Source: Methanobrevibacter sp. (GTDB lineage Archaea; Methanobacteriota; Methanobacteria; Methanobacteriales; Methanobacteriaceae). From it: a DNA stretch of 62,397 nucleotides. Positions 13,068 through 23,192 of the stretch are shown one piece after another. The notes under the pieces are model-generated. The model saw nothing but the letters and a program-made list of their open reading frames with translations, was not told where the DNA came from and ran no database searches. Both the position numbers and the translations under genes were made by a program. The stretch covers positions 1 through 62,397 of the forward strand of contig JAGCLR010000143.1 of assembly GCA_017646885.1 (NCBI GenBank), given 5' to 3'. Position 1 is the first letter of the stretch. Each line of letters begins with the position of its first letter.

Positions 13068-14558
13068 ATGGTAAAAGTAAAACAAAAACCAGTACTCGGA
13101 TTGGGTCAATGGAGCGTTATCATAAACAACGGTCGATGGCGACCCAGAGATTTTGATATAATAATTATTGAATTTTTGAATTACGCCATGCAAGGAAAAA
13201 TATCTAAACTTATGGTAGGAGTACCTCCAAGACATGGTAAAAGTACATTAATCTCCAGAAACTTCTGTTCTTATTTTATGACGCATTTTCCAAACGAAAA
13301 AGTAATATTATCCAGTTACAGCCAAGACCTCGCACAAAACTTCGGAAGTGAAGTAAAAGGAATTGTAGATACATACGGATATTTAGCACCACATAATGTT
13401 AAACTATCAAAACACAGTAAAGCTAACACCAAATTCAAAATCAATGAACCATATGAAGGTAGAATGCTTAGTGTAGGTGCTGGAGGTAGTATTCTTGGTT
13501 TCGGTGCTGGATTATTTATTATTGATGACCCAATTAAAAATGTTGCTGAAGCCGAAAGTGAATTAATGCAAGGAAGATTACAGGAATGGTTCGGTGGTAC
13601 GGCAAAAACAAGGCTGGAAAAAAGGACAAACGGATTGCCACCAATAATGATAGTTATTGCACAAAGGTTGCACGTTAATGATTTACAAGGAATTATTAAG
13701 GCAACAGAACCATATATGGATGCAAAAGAAGCTATTGAAATATTGAGAAATGGTGGAACTATTGACCCAAACGTGTGGGTAGATTTAAACCTTCCAGCAA
13801 TTTGCGAGTTTCCAGAAAAAGACCTTTTAGGTCGAAAAAAGGGCGAAGTGTTATGGGCTGAACAGCGTGATGCAACATGGTTAAACGCTGAAAGAAAAGC
13901 TATGGGAAGCTATTTATTTAATTCAATTTACCAAGGAAATCCTCACGAAAGAGACGGATACATCTTCAAAAGAGCTTGGTTCTACGATGAAAATACTGGT
14001 TTGCCAGATTGCATTCTCACACCAGAGGAAATACCTCAAGACCTGCCTAAATTGCGTTATTGGGATTTCGCTGCGAATGCGAAAAGAGGAGGACGTCGTG
14101 AAGGAGACGAAACAAGTGGCGTTCTAACAGGTTTTGACGGAGAAACCATTTATGTATTGGATTTAATAAACAGCAACTTCACAGCAAACGAAGTTACCAA
14201 AGTATTCGACCGTACGTTAAGAAAAGATGGAAGATATGTGGACGTGCGTATTGAAGAAGAACCTGGAAGTGGAAGCCGTATATTGATTGAAAAGTTTATG
14301 CACGACCCAGAATACAGGAGATTTAGGATAAGAGGAGATAAAGTAAGATATCCTAAAAATGTAAGAAGTTTCACTTTAGAAGGAATATGTGAAAACCGTA
14401 ACTTTAAAATGATAGAAGCTCCATGGAATCAGAAAGTACTCGACCAGTTAATAAGTTTCACAGGAGTAGATGGTGAAAGCGACGATATAGTAGATAGTCT
14501 TACAGGCAGTACAAACATATGGTGCAAACCAAGAACTAAACTTATTGTTGGAGGATAA
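13068..14558 (+). CDS. terL: terminase large subunit
   Basis: 496 residues, normal length. The ATPase domain has Walker A GVPPRHGKST (51-60) and Walker B LFIIDDP with D153/D154; the C-terminal RNase H-like nuclease starts near RYWDFAA with D333 and continues with GDETSG and the EEPGSGS segment. This is the packaging motor that pumps DNA into the procapsid and cuts it. It is the most conserved gene of the window and the best marker for placing the virus in a phylogeny. Confidence 0.97.
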   Translation: MVKVKQKPVLGLGQWSVIINNGRWRPRDFDIIIIEFLNYAMQGKISKLMVGVPPRHGKSTLISRNFCSYFMTHFPNEKVILSSYSQDLAQNFGSEVKGIVDTYGYLAPHNVKLSKHSKANTKFKINEPYEGRMLSVGAGGSILGFGAGLFIIDDPIKNVAEAESELMQGRLQEWFGGTAKTRLEKRTNGLPPIMIVIAQRLHVNDLQGIIKATEPYMDAKEAIEILRNGGTIDPNVWVDLNLPAICEFPEKDLLGRKKGEVLWAEQRDATWLNAERKAMGSYLFNSIYQGNPHERDGYIFKRAWFYDENTGLPDCILTPEEIPQDLPKLRYWDFAANAKRGGRREGDETSGVLTGFDGETIYVLDLINSNFTANEVTKVFDRTLRKDGRYVDVRIEEEPGSGSRILIEKFMHDPEYRRFRIRGDKVRYPKNVRSFTLEGICENRNFKMIEAPWNQKVLDQLISFTGVDGESDDIVDSLTGSTNIWCKPRTKLIVGG

Positions 14559-14561
14559 TAA

Positions 14562-14954
14562 ATGGATTATATCAATTATTGCGAAGAACCAGCTTTTTTT
14601 ATGAAGATATACAATTCAATTTCAGAAGATAAACGCTATGAGTTTGAAAGAAGATTCAACGAATTTAAGGAAACTTTTTCTGAATATTATGACAATAAAT
14701 TATTCAATCCGAAAATCAGTTTCAAAGACAGTTACATTATAATAGAACAAGATAATGTGCTAGTATGCAGGATTGATTTAAGAGAAGATTTGAACGATAA
14801 AATAATAGTAAGCGAAGATTTACTTGAAGATATTCTGCACGAATTCAATACGTCGCATGGATTATATGTAACGGATAATTTATCAGATGATGGAATTAAA
14901 TTCAAGTTGGATTTTGACGAAATTTGTGGTGAAATTGAAAGAATACTTGAATAG
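14562..14954 (+). CDS. hypothetical protein between terminase and portal
   Basis: 130 residues, acidic, with mixed alpha/beta character and the segment RRFNEFKETFSEYYD. No recognised family. It is 3 bases after terL and 11 before the portal gene, so it is produced with the packaging proteins. Confidence 0.6.
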   Translation: MDYINYCEEPAFFMKIYNSISEDKRYEFERRFNEFKETFSEYYDNKLFNPKISFKDSYIIIEQDNVLVCRIDLREDLNDKIIVSEDLLEDILHEFNTSHGLYVTDNLSDDGIKFKLDFDEICGEIERILE

Positions 14955-14965
14955 GTGTTAATTAT

Positions 14966-16576
14966 ATGACGAAGGCTGTTTCAAAAGAACGGTCAAGAAA
15001 CACTCAAGCAAAAGCATTTGTAGTTACAAAGAAAGACGGTGAATACAATTTAGTTCCATGGGAAGTCTTGGAAAGTTATAGTATTAAAGAAGATTCAGAT
15101 GCTATTCCTCAAAGTAAGGATATAAGTGATGAAGATAATTTTGATTATCAGAAATTCAGAAAACCACAGTTCAATCTTCGTAAATTATGTGATTTGCTTG
15201 ATTACAACACATATCATAGGCGTTGTTGCGAAGTAGTAGCACAAGATGCAAGTGGTTACGAATATAACATAGAACCTATAGATAGTGATGAAGACAATAC
15301 AGATAGTTTTCTTGACCAAAAAGAATTTATAGAAAATTTTATTCAAAATCTCTATACTCCTATCAACACAACCCTTTATCGTTTTTGTTATGATAAAAGA
15401 GCTATGGGTTGTGCAAGTATAGAAATTTTAAGACAAGACAATAGTTTGTCTCCTATTTCTGATTTACGACATATTACAGTTTACAATATGAGATTACATC
15501 GTGATGGTGTAAGAGTATTACAACAGCAAGGAACACGAAAACGATGGTTTATATTGTATGGTAAAAATTACACACCAGATGGCGTTCCTTTTGATGTTAA
15601 TTGTGAAACAGGAGAAATGGTCGAATATGGTAGTTTAAAACCAAGCGAAAGGGCAAACGAACTCATATGGGGTCAAGATTACAGCCCACACAATATCGAT
15701 TATGGAAGTGCAAAAGTAATTCCATTAATTAAAGTAATTTATGGAGATTTAAGCCGAGACCGTTACAATCAGAGTTTCTTTGACAATTATGGTATGCCAT
15801 CATACGCTGTAACGGTAACAGGAGACTTTGACGCTGGTCCTCAACCTGGCGACCCAGATTATAAATATGAAGAAACATTTGAATATCAGATTAAACAACA
15901 GTTGCAAAACGTTATCAATAAACCATACTCCTCTGTAATATTAATGATACCAAGTATTGAAGGAGATGTAGGTGTGAATTTACAACCACTAAACATAGGT
16001 AGTGGTGGTGAAGAAGCTGGATTCAGATTATTCAGAGCTGATAATCGTGATGAAATACTGGCAGGACATGGCGTTCCACCTTATCGTATAGGTATAAGCG
16101 TGGAAGGTAGTCTTGGTGGTAATGTAAGTAGCGAAAGTAGTGTTATTTACACTACAAGTATAATTCAACCTATTAAGAAGATGAACGAAGATTTATTAAA
16201 CAACTTATTTTACACAGAATACGTTCATCAGAAAAGAATTAACAACGAACCTTATTTTGTAAGTGGAAAATACTTGAATTGGGTATTTAAAATCTCTGAA
16301 ATCGACAAAAGAGATTATCAGCAAGACCTATACAACGCTAAAGAACTTTTCCAAATGGGAGCTATCACTCCAAGACAAATTACCGAAACACTTGGAAAAC
16401 CATTCAAAGCATTTGCTGACCCAAACAATCCATTATTAGATGAGTATTACGTTAATGGTGTACCTATGAAAAAATTGTTTGAAACGGATGGTACAGAGCC
16501 ACTTAGCAATGAATCACCTAACGACACATTGCAAAATAACAAAAGTATCGTTCGAAAGAACGAGCAAAGCGAATAA
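14966..16576 (+). CDS. portal protein
   Basis: 536 residues, the right size for a portal. Matches include KLCDLLDYNTYHRRCCEVVAQD near the N-terminus, the IPLIKVIYGDLSRDRYNQSFFDNYGMPSYAV segment in the crown/wing, and the HGVPPYRIGISVEGSLGGN turn typical of PBSX/XkdE-type portals. Twelve copies form the DNA channel at one capsid vertex and dock the terminase and then the tail. Confidence 0.9.
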   Translation: MTKAVSKERSRNTQAKAFVVTKKDGEYNLVPWEVLESYSIKEDSDAIPQSKDISDEDNFDYQKFRKPQFNLRKLCDLLDYNTYHRRCCEVVAQDASGYEYNIEPIDSDEDNTDSFLDQKEFIENFIQNLYTPINTTLYRFCYDKRAMGCASIEILRQDNSLSPISDLRHITVYNMRLHRDGVRVLQQQGTRKRWFILYGKNYTPDGVPFDVNCETGEMVEYGSLKPSERANELIWGQDYSPHNIDYGSAKVIPLIKVIYGDLSRDRYNQSFFDNYGMPSYAVTVTGDFDAGPQPGDPDYKYEETFEYQIKQQLQNVINKPYSSVILMIPSIEGDVGVNLQPLNIGSGGEEAGFRLFRADNRDEILAGHGVPPYRIGISVEGSLGGNVSSESSVIYTTSIIQPIKKMNEDLLNNLFYTEYVHQKRINNEPYFVSGKYLNWVFKISEIDKRDYQQDLYNAKELFQMGAITPRQITETLGKPFKAFADPNNPLLDEYYVNGVPMKKLFETDGTEPLSNESPNDTLQNNKSIVRKNEQSE

Positions 16577-16605
16577 AAATTAAAAAAATGATTTTATGTG
16601 ATTAG

Positions 16606-17778
16606 ATGACAACAAAAGTTAAGAATCCAATAGTTTATGTTCCAGTATACATACCAGATACTCCAGATTGTGAGTACAAATTTGGTGAACGTAAATTATC
16701 AAAAGAAAAGATAAAATATTTGGCTCGTACATTCAACAAGTACAAAATTATCGACCTTCAACACGAATATGGAAGAAGACTACTTGATGGTAAGAAACCT
16801 ATTCAAAGAGGCGAAGTGCTTGGAAGTTACATAACTTCCAAAAAACTCACGTTGAAAGGATTAGATGGATTAATAAGACAATATCCAGAAGGAACATGGA
16901 TTCTTAAAATCAAAATTACAGATAAAACAGCGATGATGTTATATTACAAAGGTCAATTAAGTGGTGTAAGTGCCACAGCGAAAAGAAGAAATGATGCTAA
17001 TTTCCTATTGTGGTACGCATCTAGAAAAAGTGTGGATAAAGTTCCACGAAGAATTTTGCTTTCTAGTATAAAAGACCCAGTAGTATTTACTGTAAGTCTG
17101 GTAAAGAAACCTTGTGTATACGGAGCTAAATTTTGTAATAAATCATGTATGATAAAAAATACGAAATATATGGAGGATAATAGTATGTCAATCATGGATA
17201 CAATTAAAGAAAAATTAAACACAGCACTCGAAGACATCGACCTCGAAGAACTTGAAGAAAGCAGAAAAAGTGAAGAGGAAGAAATAGAAAATATCGAGGA
17301 AGAAGAACAAACAGAACCAGAAGAAGCTGGTGAAGAAGGAACTGGCGAAGAAGAAGAAACCGATGAAGAAGAAATCGAAGAACAACTCGAAGAACAGGAA
17401 GAAAGTGCAAAATCATACGTTACCAAAGAAGAAGTAAAAGATATGTTTAAAACAGGTTTCCAGCAAGTAAGAGGCGAACTCGAAACTATGGTGGACAGTA
17501 CAATAACCGAAAGTATATCAGCACTTCAAGAAAGTCAAAAAGAAGCACTCGGATATGTAACAGGAGATGACGTAAAAAGCATTTTCGAAGAAGAGTTTAC
17601 AACCTTCAAAACAGATTTCGAAAAAGAATTGAAAGAAAGACAAGAAGAAAGTATCAAACAATTCAGCAAAACAATAGATACTCAAACTACACCAGTAGTG
17701 GAAAACCAACAGGAAAAAGAACAACCTGTAAACAAATTATTTGCAGATAGAGACGCAAACGGATGCAAAATAAGATAA
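16606..17778 (+). CDS. XkdF-like prohead protease fused to scaffold
   Basis: 390 residues. Residues 1-195 resemble the XkdF serine-protease family: LQHEYGRR (candidate His), VLGSYIT, PEGTWILKIKIT and SGVSATAK (candidate Ser). Then comes a very acidic linker rich in EEE, a coiled coil (about 265-365), and a short C-terminal tail. The second half looks like a capsid scaffold. Protease-scaffold fusions directly upstream of the capsid gene are common; the protease would remove the scaffold during head maturation. Confidence 0.78.
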   Translation: MTTKVKNPIVYVPVYIPDTPDCEYKFGERKLSKEKIKYLARTFNKYKIIDLQHEYGRRLLDGKKPIQRGEVLGSYITSKKLTLKGLDGLIRQYPEGTWILKIKITDKTAMMLYYKGQLSGVSATAKRRNDANFLLWYASRKSVDKVPRRILLSSIKDPVVFTVSLVKKPCVYGAKFCNKSCMIKNTKYMEDNSMSIMDTIKEKLNTALEDIDLEELEESRKSEEEEIENIEEEEQTEPEEAGEEGTGEEEETDEEEIEEQLEEQEESAKSYVTKEEVKDMFKTGFQQVRGELETMVDSTITESISALQESQKEALGYVTGDDVKSIFEEEFTTFKTDFEKELKERQEESIKQFSKTIDTQTTPVVENQQEKEQPVNKLFADRDANGCKIR

Positions 17779-17812
17779 GATAATTTATTATTAAAAAGTG
17801 GAGGAGATAAAT

Positions 17813-18946
17813 ATGGCTAATACAACCGTATCAAACGAAGAAATTATGGCAAAATTAGACGCTTCATTCAAAGAACTTGTAGGTGGACATTTATACGAAG
17901 GAGGTACAAAAGTCGGTGCTGACGCTATGCGTGTAGCCGACTTTGGGGCTAGTGTACTCAAACCAGAATACTTCGAAGACTTCGTCATATGTGCAACACG
18001 TGAAAGTACTATCTTCAACGACGCAAGAAGAATAATCATGGATAGTCCAATCGTCGGAATTGACAGAACTGGATTCACAGAAAGATTATTAGAACCAGGA
18101 GAAGAATTAGTAACTCCAAACCGTAAAAAACCAAAATTCGCACAGGAAAGACTTGTAGCAAGAGAATTAATTGGAGACGTAGGTATTTCTGACCAAGCAC
18201 TCCGTAGAAATAAAATGAGAGAAAATTACGTATCTCTTATGATTGACATGATGGGAACTCAAGGTGGACAAGATTGGGAAAGTTACTCTGTATTATGTAA
18301 CACCAATATAAACCCAGACGACGACCCATTACTTGCATCAAACGACGGATGGATTGCAAAAGCAAGAAACCACATCTACGGTGGAGGAAGAAAACAAGGA
18401 GACGATTTCGACGGAACTGACCCAATAGCAATGTTCAACGAAATGCTCAAAAGATATCCTAAAAACTACTTACGTAACAGAAGAAACTTAGTATTCTACG
18501 TAGATTCTGATGTTTATTCTGATTACATCGACATTAAAGGTGAAAGACCAACAATTGTCGGTGATAACACCATCGAAACCAACATCGCAAGACCATACAA
18601 AGGTGTAAGAGTTGAAGAAGCACCTGTATTAAACGAAGCAAGAGATATTCCAGAAATCGATGCAACAGCAATGCTCGTAGACCCTAACAACCTAGTATAT
18701 GGTATTTTCGAAGAAGTAACCCTCGAACCAGAAAGAACTGCAAGAGGAAGAATGACTGACTACGTAATGACAATGGAAGTAGACCAAGCATACGAAAACC
18801 CATACGTAGCAGTAATTGCACATCCAAACACCAAAGAAGAAGACAGCTTAGCAAGAAGCGAATACAGTACAAGACCAAACTGTCGTGAGAAAGTAGCTAA
18901 CGGACAGTTAGTACCTGCTGACCCAGATACAGGAAACGGTGGATAA
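17813..18946 (+). CDS. major capsid protein (HK97 fold)
   Basis: 377 residues. The ATG at 17813 is chosen because GGAGGAG lies 8 bases upstream; a GTG at 17798 would include the ribosome binding site. The order portal - protease/scaffold - this gene, its length, and the mix of an N-terminal helical arm with a beta-rich core (RIIMDSPIVGIDRTGF, YPKNYLRNRRNLVFYVDSDV, KGVRVEEAPVLNE) fit XkdG-type HK97-fold capsid proteins. Strong ribosome site and codon quality suggest high expression. Confidence 0.88.
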   Translation: MANTTVSNEEIMAKLDASFKELVGGHLYEGGTKVGADAMRVADFGASVLKPEYFEDFVICATRESTIFNDARRIIMDSPIVGIDRTGFTERLLEPGEELVTPNRKKPKFAQERLVARELIGDVGISDQALRRNKMRENYVSLMIDMMGTQGGQDWESYSVLCNTNINPDDDPLLASNDGWIAKARNHIYGGGRKQGDDFDGTDPIAMFNEMLKRYPKNYLRNRRNLVFYVDSDVYSDYIDIKGERPTIVGDNTIETNIARPYKGVRVEEAPVLNEARDIPEIDATAMLVDPNNLVYGIFEEVTLEPERTARGRMTDYVMTMEVDQAYENPYVAVIAHPNTKEEDSLARSEYSTRPNCREKVANGQLVPADPDTGNGG

Positions 18947-18988
18947 AACCACCCTTAAATACTTTTTTTTATTAGGAGGCATGATTTA

Positions 18989-19051
18989 TTGGACAATAAA
19001 ATGCTCTCCGAAGGAGGCAAAATCAAAAAACCATCATTTGCCTATGACTGA
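18989..19051 (+). CDS. 20-residue micro-ORF between capsid and connector genes
   Basis: TTG start 9 bases after a perfect AGGAGG (18974-18979). The peptide reads LDNKMLSEGGKIKKPSFAYD and ends at 19051. A second AGGAGG then serves the connector gene. Two full ribosome sites within 100 bases suggest that the peptide is really made, perhaps as a capsid cement or a leader peptide. Coding support from length alone is weak. Confidence 0.35.
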   Translation: MDNKMLSEGGKIKKPSFAYD

Positions 19052-19077
19052 TTAAAAAGAAGGAGGCTATACAAATC

Positions 19078-19845
19078 ATGATGGAAGATAAAATAATAAA
19101 TGATGTACTAATGTATCTCGACGGATGGCATTTAGAAAACAAATCTCCACATAACAGGCACAAACCAAAACATCCAAAACATCCAAAATATATAGATGCC
19201 TTCAACGAAGATAGCGAAGACATAGAAGATAGTAATTATAGAAAAGCAGTAACTGGAAAAGAAATACTTGACATGTATGATGTAGCAAAAATACATGTAC
19301 TCAATTATATCAAACGACCTGTATTTCCAAGAAGTCCTACAACACACATAGCATTATGTATGTGGACAGCAGGATTACTTTCTCAAAAAGCAAGATTCAG
19401 AAAACAAAATACAGAAAACAGTTACAATCTTATAAAAGAAGCAAAAAAATTACTCAAACCACATATAAAACATGATTTCAGAATCGAAACAATAAGTGGA
19501 CCAGAACCAGAATGCGATGTAGAACATTATAGACTCCATCATCATGGACATGAACACAAATGCAAAAAACCAGAGCCATGTACCTGTATGAAAGGACATA
19601 ACTATAAATCAAAACCACATCACAAACACAAACAGTTTCCACCACAATTAGAATACGATGTGCCAGAGTGGGATGATTTTTTTCTGAAGAAAAACCAAGT
19701 TACCCTTAAAGTATTACCTTTCAAAGGAAACACTGGTGAAACCAAAACACTCAAAGCATTAGTACGTGATATACATGGAAGAAGAATTCAAGATGGAATC
19801 GTAAGGTTTTATCTCGAAGACGATGAAGATGAATATAATTATTAA
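19078..19845 (+). CDS. head-tail connector with C-terminal half Ig domain
   Basis: 255 residues. Residues 50-125 are helical (ILDMYDVAKIHVLNYI, THIALCMWTAGLLSQKAR) and resemble gp6-like head-tail adaptors. There are His/Lys-rich stretches near 19-40 and 155-190 that could bind metal. The last about 50 residues (VTLKVLPFKGNTGETKTLKAL...DGIVRFYLED) are the first half of an Ig-like (Big_3-type) domain, cut off by the stop codon; the next protein starts with the other half. Confidence 0.65.
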   Translation: MMEDKIINDVLMYLDGWHLENKSPHNRHKPKHPKHPKYIDAFNEDSEDIEDSNYRKAVTGKEILDMYDVAKIHVLNYIKRPVFPRSPTTHIALCMWTAGLLSQKARFRKQNTENSYNLIKEAKKLLKPHIKHDFRIETISGPEPECDVEHYRLHHHGHEHKCKKPEPCTCMKGHNYKSKPHHKHKQFPPQLEYDVPEWDDFFLKKNQVTLKVLPFKGNTGETKTLKALVRDIHGRRIQDGIVRFYLEDDEDEYNY

Positions 19846-19869
19846 AATAAATAAAGGAGAAAAAGTAAT

Positions 19870-21051
19870 ATGACTAGAACTCAAATAGGAACAGCAACAG
19901 TAGAAAATGGAGTAGCAGAAACAAGTTATACCATACCAAACGATACTGCAACAGGTAGTCACACCCTTTACGGTGTATACCAACAGAACGATGGATATAT
20001 GGAAGCAGAAGGGTACAACACTCTTGAAGTAAGAATCCACACAGTAACAACCATACAGGATTTAGTAGCTTCCATTGGAGAAACAGCCTCATTTGTAGCA
20101 AATGTGAAATACAATACCAATCAAAATGTAAACGAAGGTACGGTACAGTTCCAAATGGACGACTCAAACATAGGAAGTCCAGTAAATGTATCTAACGGGG
20201 TAGCAACACTCCAATACGAGATTCCAGGAAACACCACAGACGGTGAACACGAAATAACAGCAACATTTATCCAAACAACCACATATGGTGCATCACAAAG
20301 TTCAACAGGAATATGTACAATTCGTCAAGGAACAAGTGTATTAGTACAAAATGTATCTGCAAACAGAGATACTTCTGCTACAATAACAGCAACCATTACC
20401 GATAATGACGGAGACAATGTAACAAGTGGTACTGCACAGTTATACATCGACAACACAGCACAAGGACAACCAGAAACTGTGTCAAATGGAAGTGTATCCT
20501 TCACATACGCAGTAGCAAACAACGCTGTATTAGGTGGACACACCATAAAAGTAGCATATCTCGGAAGTGACTCTGGTGATGACCACCTCGACCCAGCAGA
20601 AGGAACTGGTACTTTAACAGTAAGAACTCCGACAACTCTTACAGCAGTTAATGTATCTGCCAACGCAGGAGACCAAGACATACCAATCACAGTAAGAGTA
20701 ACTGACCCTAACAACACAACCATCACAAGTGGTACAGTAAACATTACTGTAGGAAGCGATTCAGCAGTATCTGCTAACGTAAACGCTAGTGGTGAAGCAA
20801 CAATTGCTTATGATATTGATTCCAACGCACCACATGGAACAATCAACTTCACAGCAACATATATTGAAAACAATGATTACCAAGGAAGCACAATGGCAAC
20901 AGCTGGAGTAATAACCATACGTGAAGGAGTAACTATCGTAGTAGATAGTATAAGTGCTGAACTCGGTGATGAAATCACTCTCGGTTCAACCGTTAAAGAT
21001 TCCAGCAACAACAATGTAAACACAGGTACAGTAATCTACGAAATAGAATAG
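19870..21051 (+). CDS. Ig-like repeat protein with half domains at both ends
   Basis: 393 residues, essentially a chain of bacterial-type Ig domains. It starts in the middle of one (IGTATVENGVAETSYTIP...), carries three complete ones, and stops in the middle of a fifth (VVDSISAELGDEITL...TGTVIYEIE). Both missing halves are found at the adjoining ends of the flanking genes, and all three are in the same reading frame. AAGGAG lies before the ATG. Likely a capsid-surface or neck fibre; Ig domains on virions help stick to cell surfaces or sugars. Confidence 0.8.
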   Translation: MTRTQIGTATVENGVAETSYTIPNDTATGSHTLYGVYQQNDGYMEAEGYNTLEVRIHTVTTIQDLVASIGETASFVANVKYNTNQNVNEGTVQFQMDDSNIGSPVNVSNGVATLQYEIPGNTTDGEHEITATFIQTTTYGASQSSTGICTIRQGTSVLVQNVSANRDTSATITATITDNDGDNVTSGTAQLYIDNTAQGQPETVSNGSVSFTYAVANNAVLGGHTIKVAYLGSDSGDDHLDPAEGTGTLTVRTPTTLTAVNVSANAGDQDIPITVRVTDPNNTTITSGTVNITVGSDSAVSANVNASGEATIAYDIDSNAPHGTINFTATYIENNDYQGSTMATAGVITIREGVTIVVDSISAELGDEITLGSTVKDSSNNNVNTGTVIYEIE

Positions 21052-21086
21052 GATTAATTTCCTACTCTTTAACTTTTTTTTAATCA
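21052..21086 (+). terminator. T-rich intergenic stretch
   Basis: CTACTCTTTAACTTTTTTTTAATC follows a TAG stop. It may partly terminate transcription between the two Ig-like genes. Confidence 0.35.
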
Positions 21087-21108
21087 AACCAACAGAGGTG
21101 AATCTGGT

Positions 21109-23145
21109 TTGACAAACGAAAGAATAGCCAAAGCTACTGCAAACGTACACAATGGTAGAGCAACAACATCTTCATTAGTGTACGAATCTGGGAAGAACAG
21201 GTCAAGTTTAGTTCCTGGAAACGATTATACTGTAACAGGCGTATATCAACAGAACGATAAGTACAAAGAAAAACTTGGAACAGCCACACTTAGAATGTTA
21301 AAATGTCCAACAACATTATCAATAAGTGGGAATACAGAAGTTAATTATGGAGACAGTATCACTCTCACAATAACTGTATTGGAAAACAAAAACCATACTT
21401 TGTTAAGTAGAGGAACAGTAAGCGTATATGACGGAAACGAATGTATACAAAGTAATTATGCAATAACAGGTAACAGTACAACAATAACATTCGTTCCACC
21501 AACAGCAGGTACTCATGATGTTTACGCCATATACCACGATAGTGGTGTTGAATATAACAGCAGTAACAGCAATCACCTTGAGATAACAGTTAGTAAATTA
21601 AACAGTAACATTACAAACAATACTGATAGCATTCTTCTTAATTTAGGTGACAGTTACACATTCACAGGAACATTAAGTGATAGTAAAGGCACTTTATCAT
21701 CACAAAATATCCATTTAGTTGATTATGACAACAGTACCATATTACAGACAGCAACCACTAACAATAATGGTGAATACAGTATAACATACACACCACAGAA
21801 CAGAAATGTAAGTGGTAATAACGTTTATCTGAAATATAATGGTGATGACAACCATAACGGAACGAGCAAAAGTGTAGGAGTAACAATCAGACACGAAACC
21901 AATTTAAGTGTTGCAGATGAAACCAAACATACTGATGATATAATAGATATAACAGCTCTTGCTGTAGATGAAAACAAAGCCAATGTGACAACAGGAACGG
22001 TTGATTGGTTAATCTTCCCAGAACACCAAATCGAACTAACCGAAGATGAATGGAGTTATGGAAAATTTGAAAGTACAACTATACCAGATGCTTCTTTAAT
22101 TGCTCCAACAATAACCAATGGAGAACTCTCAACAGGTAGAGGAAATGTAGTATACTACAACACAGCATTACCAAGTGACTTATCAGAATATACATTACGA
22201 GTCAAATGTCATGGAACAAGACTCTACAACAGAATAGGAATAAGCACAATAACAACAAACAATGACAGTACAATCACTATTGACACATCAAAAGCAATAT
22301 TCGCAAAAGATTTAGTAGGTGCTGAGAATGATGACACAACGTATGATATTGAATTCAAATTTTTGAATAGTATTTGTTATGTTTTCGTGGATGGTAATTA
22401 TACTGGAAGGAGTATGGAATATAGTAGTGTATCTGATGATTTGTACCTTGTAGCATTCAGTAATAGTCAATACGGTGGTAGTCTTACACCAGTTGTAATT
22501 GAATCATTGAGTTATGTGGATTGTGTAGACTTGAACACTATCAAGTACGGAGAGGACAATGACTACAGTATAACAAAATATGCAAACAAAGTTTATTCAA
22601 CTTTCACAACAACTTTCCCATTTGAATATAGTAGTAGTTCTGGTTCAGCTCCTGTTGTCAATCAAGATGGCAGTTTAAAGGTAGGAACAGGATGGCTAAC
22701 TGACTGGTTCTACTATGAAAATGATGAAGACTGGATTGTGGAAGTTGAACTGAAAATAAACACTCTTAATACTTCATCATTGGGTATTCATACTGATAAT
22801 GTGGGTGATGGACACAATATGGGTATATGGAATATTCATGGAAAATGGATAGACTTCAATGATAATACGGATAACGGAAATACAAGATATACATTAGATG
22901 ATATTTCTTATGGTAATGGAAGTACATTAAAAGCCAGAATAACAAAAAATGGTCAATACATCACATGGCAAATAACCGATGAAAATAACAATACCCATAC
23001 GGAAGAGTTCACGAACTTCACACAAACAAGAAATACAAGATGTGCAACACGATGCAACGGAGCAACAACAGATATAGACTTGCTTAATTATACACGATTA
23101 ACCAAAATAGAAAAAGATGAAACTGGAGAAGAAGGCAATGATTAG
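21109..23145 (+). CDS. Ig-like and lectin-like fibre protein, starts with half Ig domain
   Basis: 678 residues starting at TTG behind AGAGGTGA. The first about 65 residues (ATANVHNGRATTSSLVYESG...GVYQQNDKYKEKLGTATLRM) are the second half of an Ig-like domain whose first half ends the preceding protein. Three more Ig-like domains follow, to about residue 290. Two beta-sandwich regions of concanavalin/LamG type follow (about 300-450 and 490-660), possible sugar binders. Likely a head or neck fibre. Confidence 0.75.
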   Translation: MTNERIAKATANVHNGRATTSSLVYESGKNRSSLVPGNDYTVTGVYQQNDKYKEKLGTATLRMLKCPTTLSISGNTEVNYGDSITLTITVLENKNHTLLSRGTVSVYDGNECIQSNYAITGNSTTITFVPPTAGTHDVYAIYHDSGVEYNSSNSNHLEITVSKLNSNITNNTDSILLNLGDSYTFTGTLSDSKGTLSSQNIHLVDYDNSTILQTATTNNNGEYSITYTPQNRNVSGNNVYLKYNGDDNHNGTSKSVGVTIRHETNLSVADETKHTDDIIDITALAVDENKANVTTGTVDWLIFPEHQIELTEDEWSYGKFESTTIPDASLIAPTITNGELSTGRGNVVYYNTALPSDLSEYTLRVKCHGTRLYNRIGISTITTNNDSTITIDTSKAIFAKDLVGAENDDTTYDIEFKFLNSICYVFVDGNYTGRSMEYSSVSDDLYLVAFSNSQYGGSLTPVVIESLSYVDCVDLNTIKYGEDNDYSITKYANKVYSTFTTTFPFEYSSSSGSAPVVNQDGSLKVGTGWLTDWFYYENDEDWIVEVELKINTLNTSSLGIHTDNVGDGHNMGIWNIHGKWIDFNDNTDNGNTRYTLDDISYGNGSTLKARITKNGQYITWQITDENNNTHTEEFTNFTQTRNTRCATRCNGATTDIDLLNYTRLTKIEKDETGEEGND

Positions 23146-23192
23146 AACGAGTAGTACTGAAATACAAAACATTTTGGGAGGACAATAATAAG

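Noticed and set aside
21049..21108. Read-through of the TAG codon joining the two Ig-like proteins.
   Set aside because: Further in-frame stops (TAA) follow before the next start, and that start has its own ribosome site, so read-through could not join the two.
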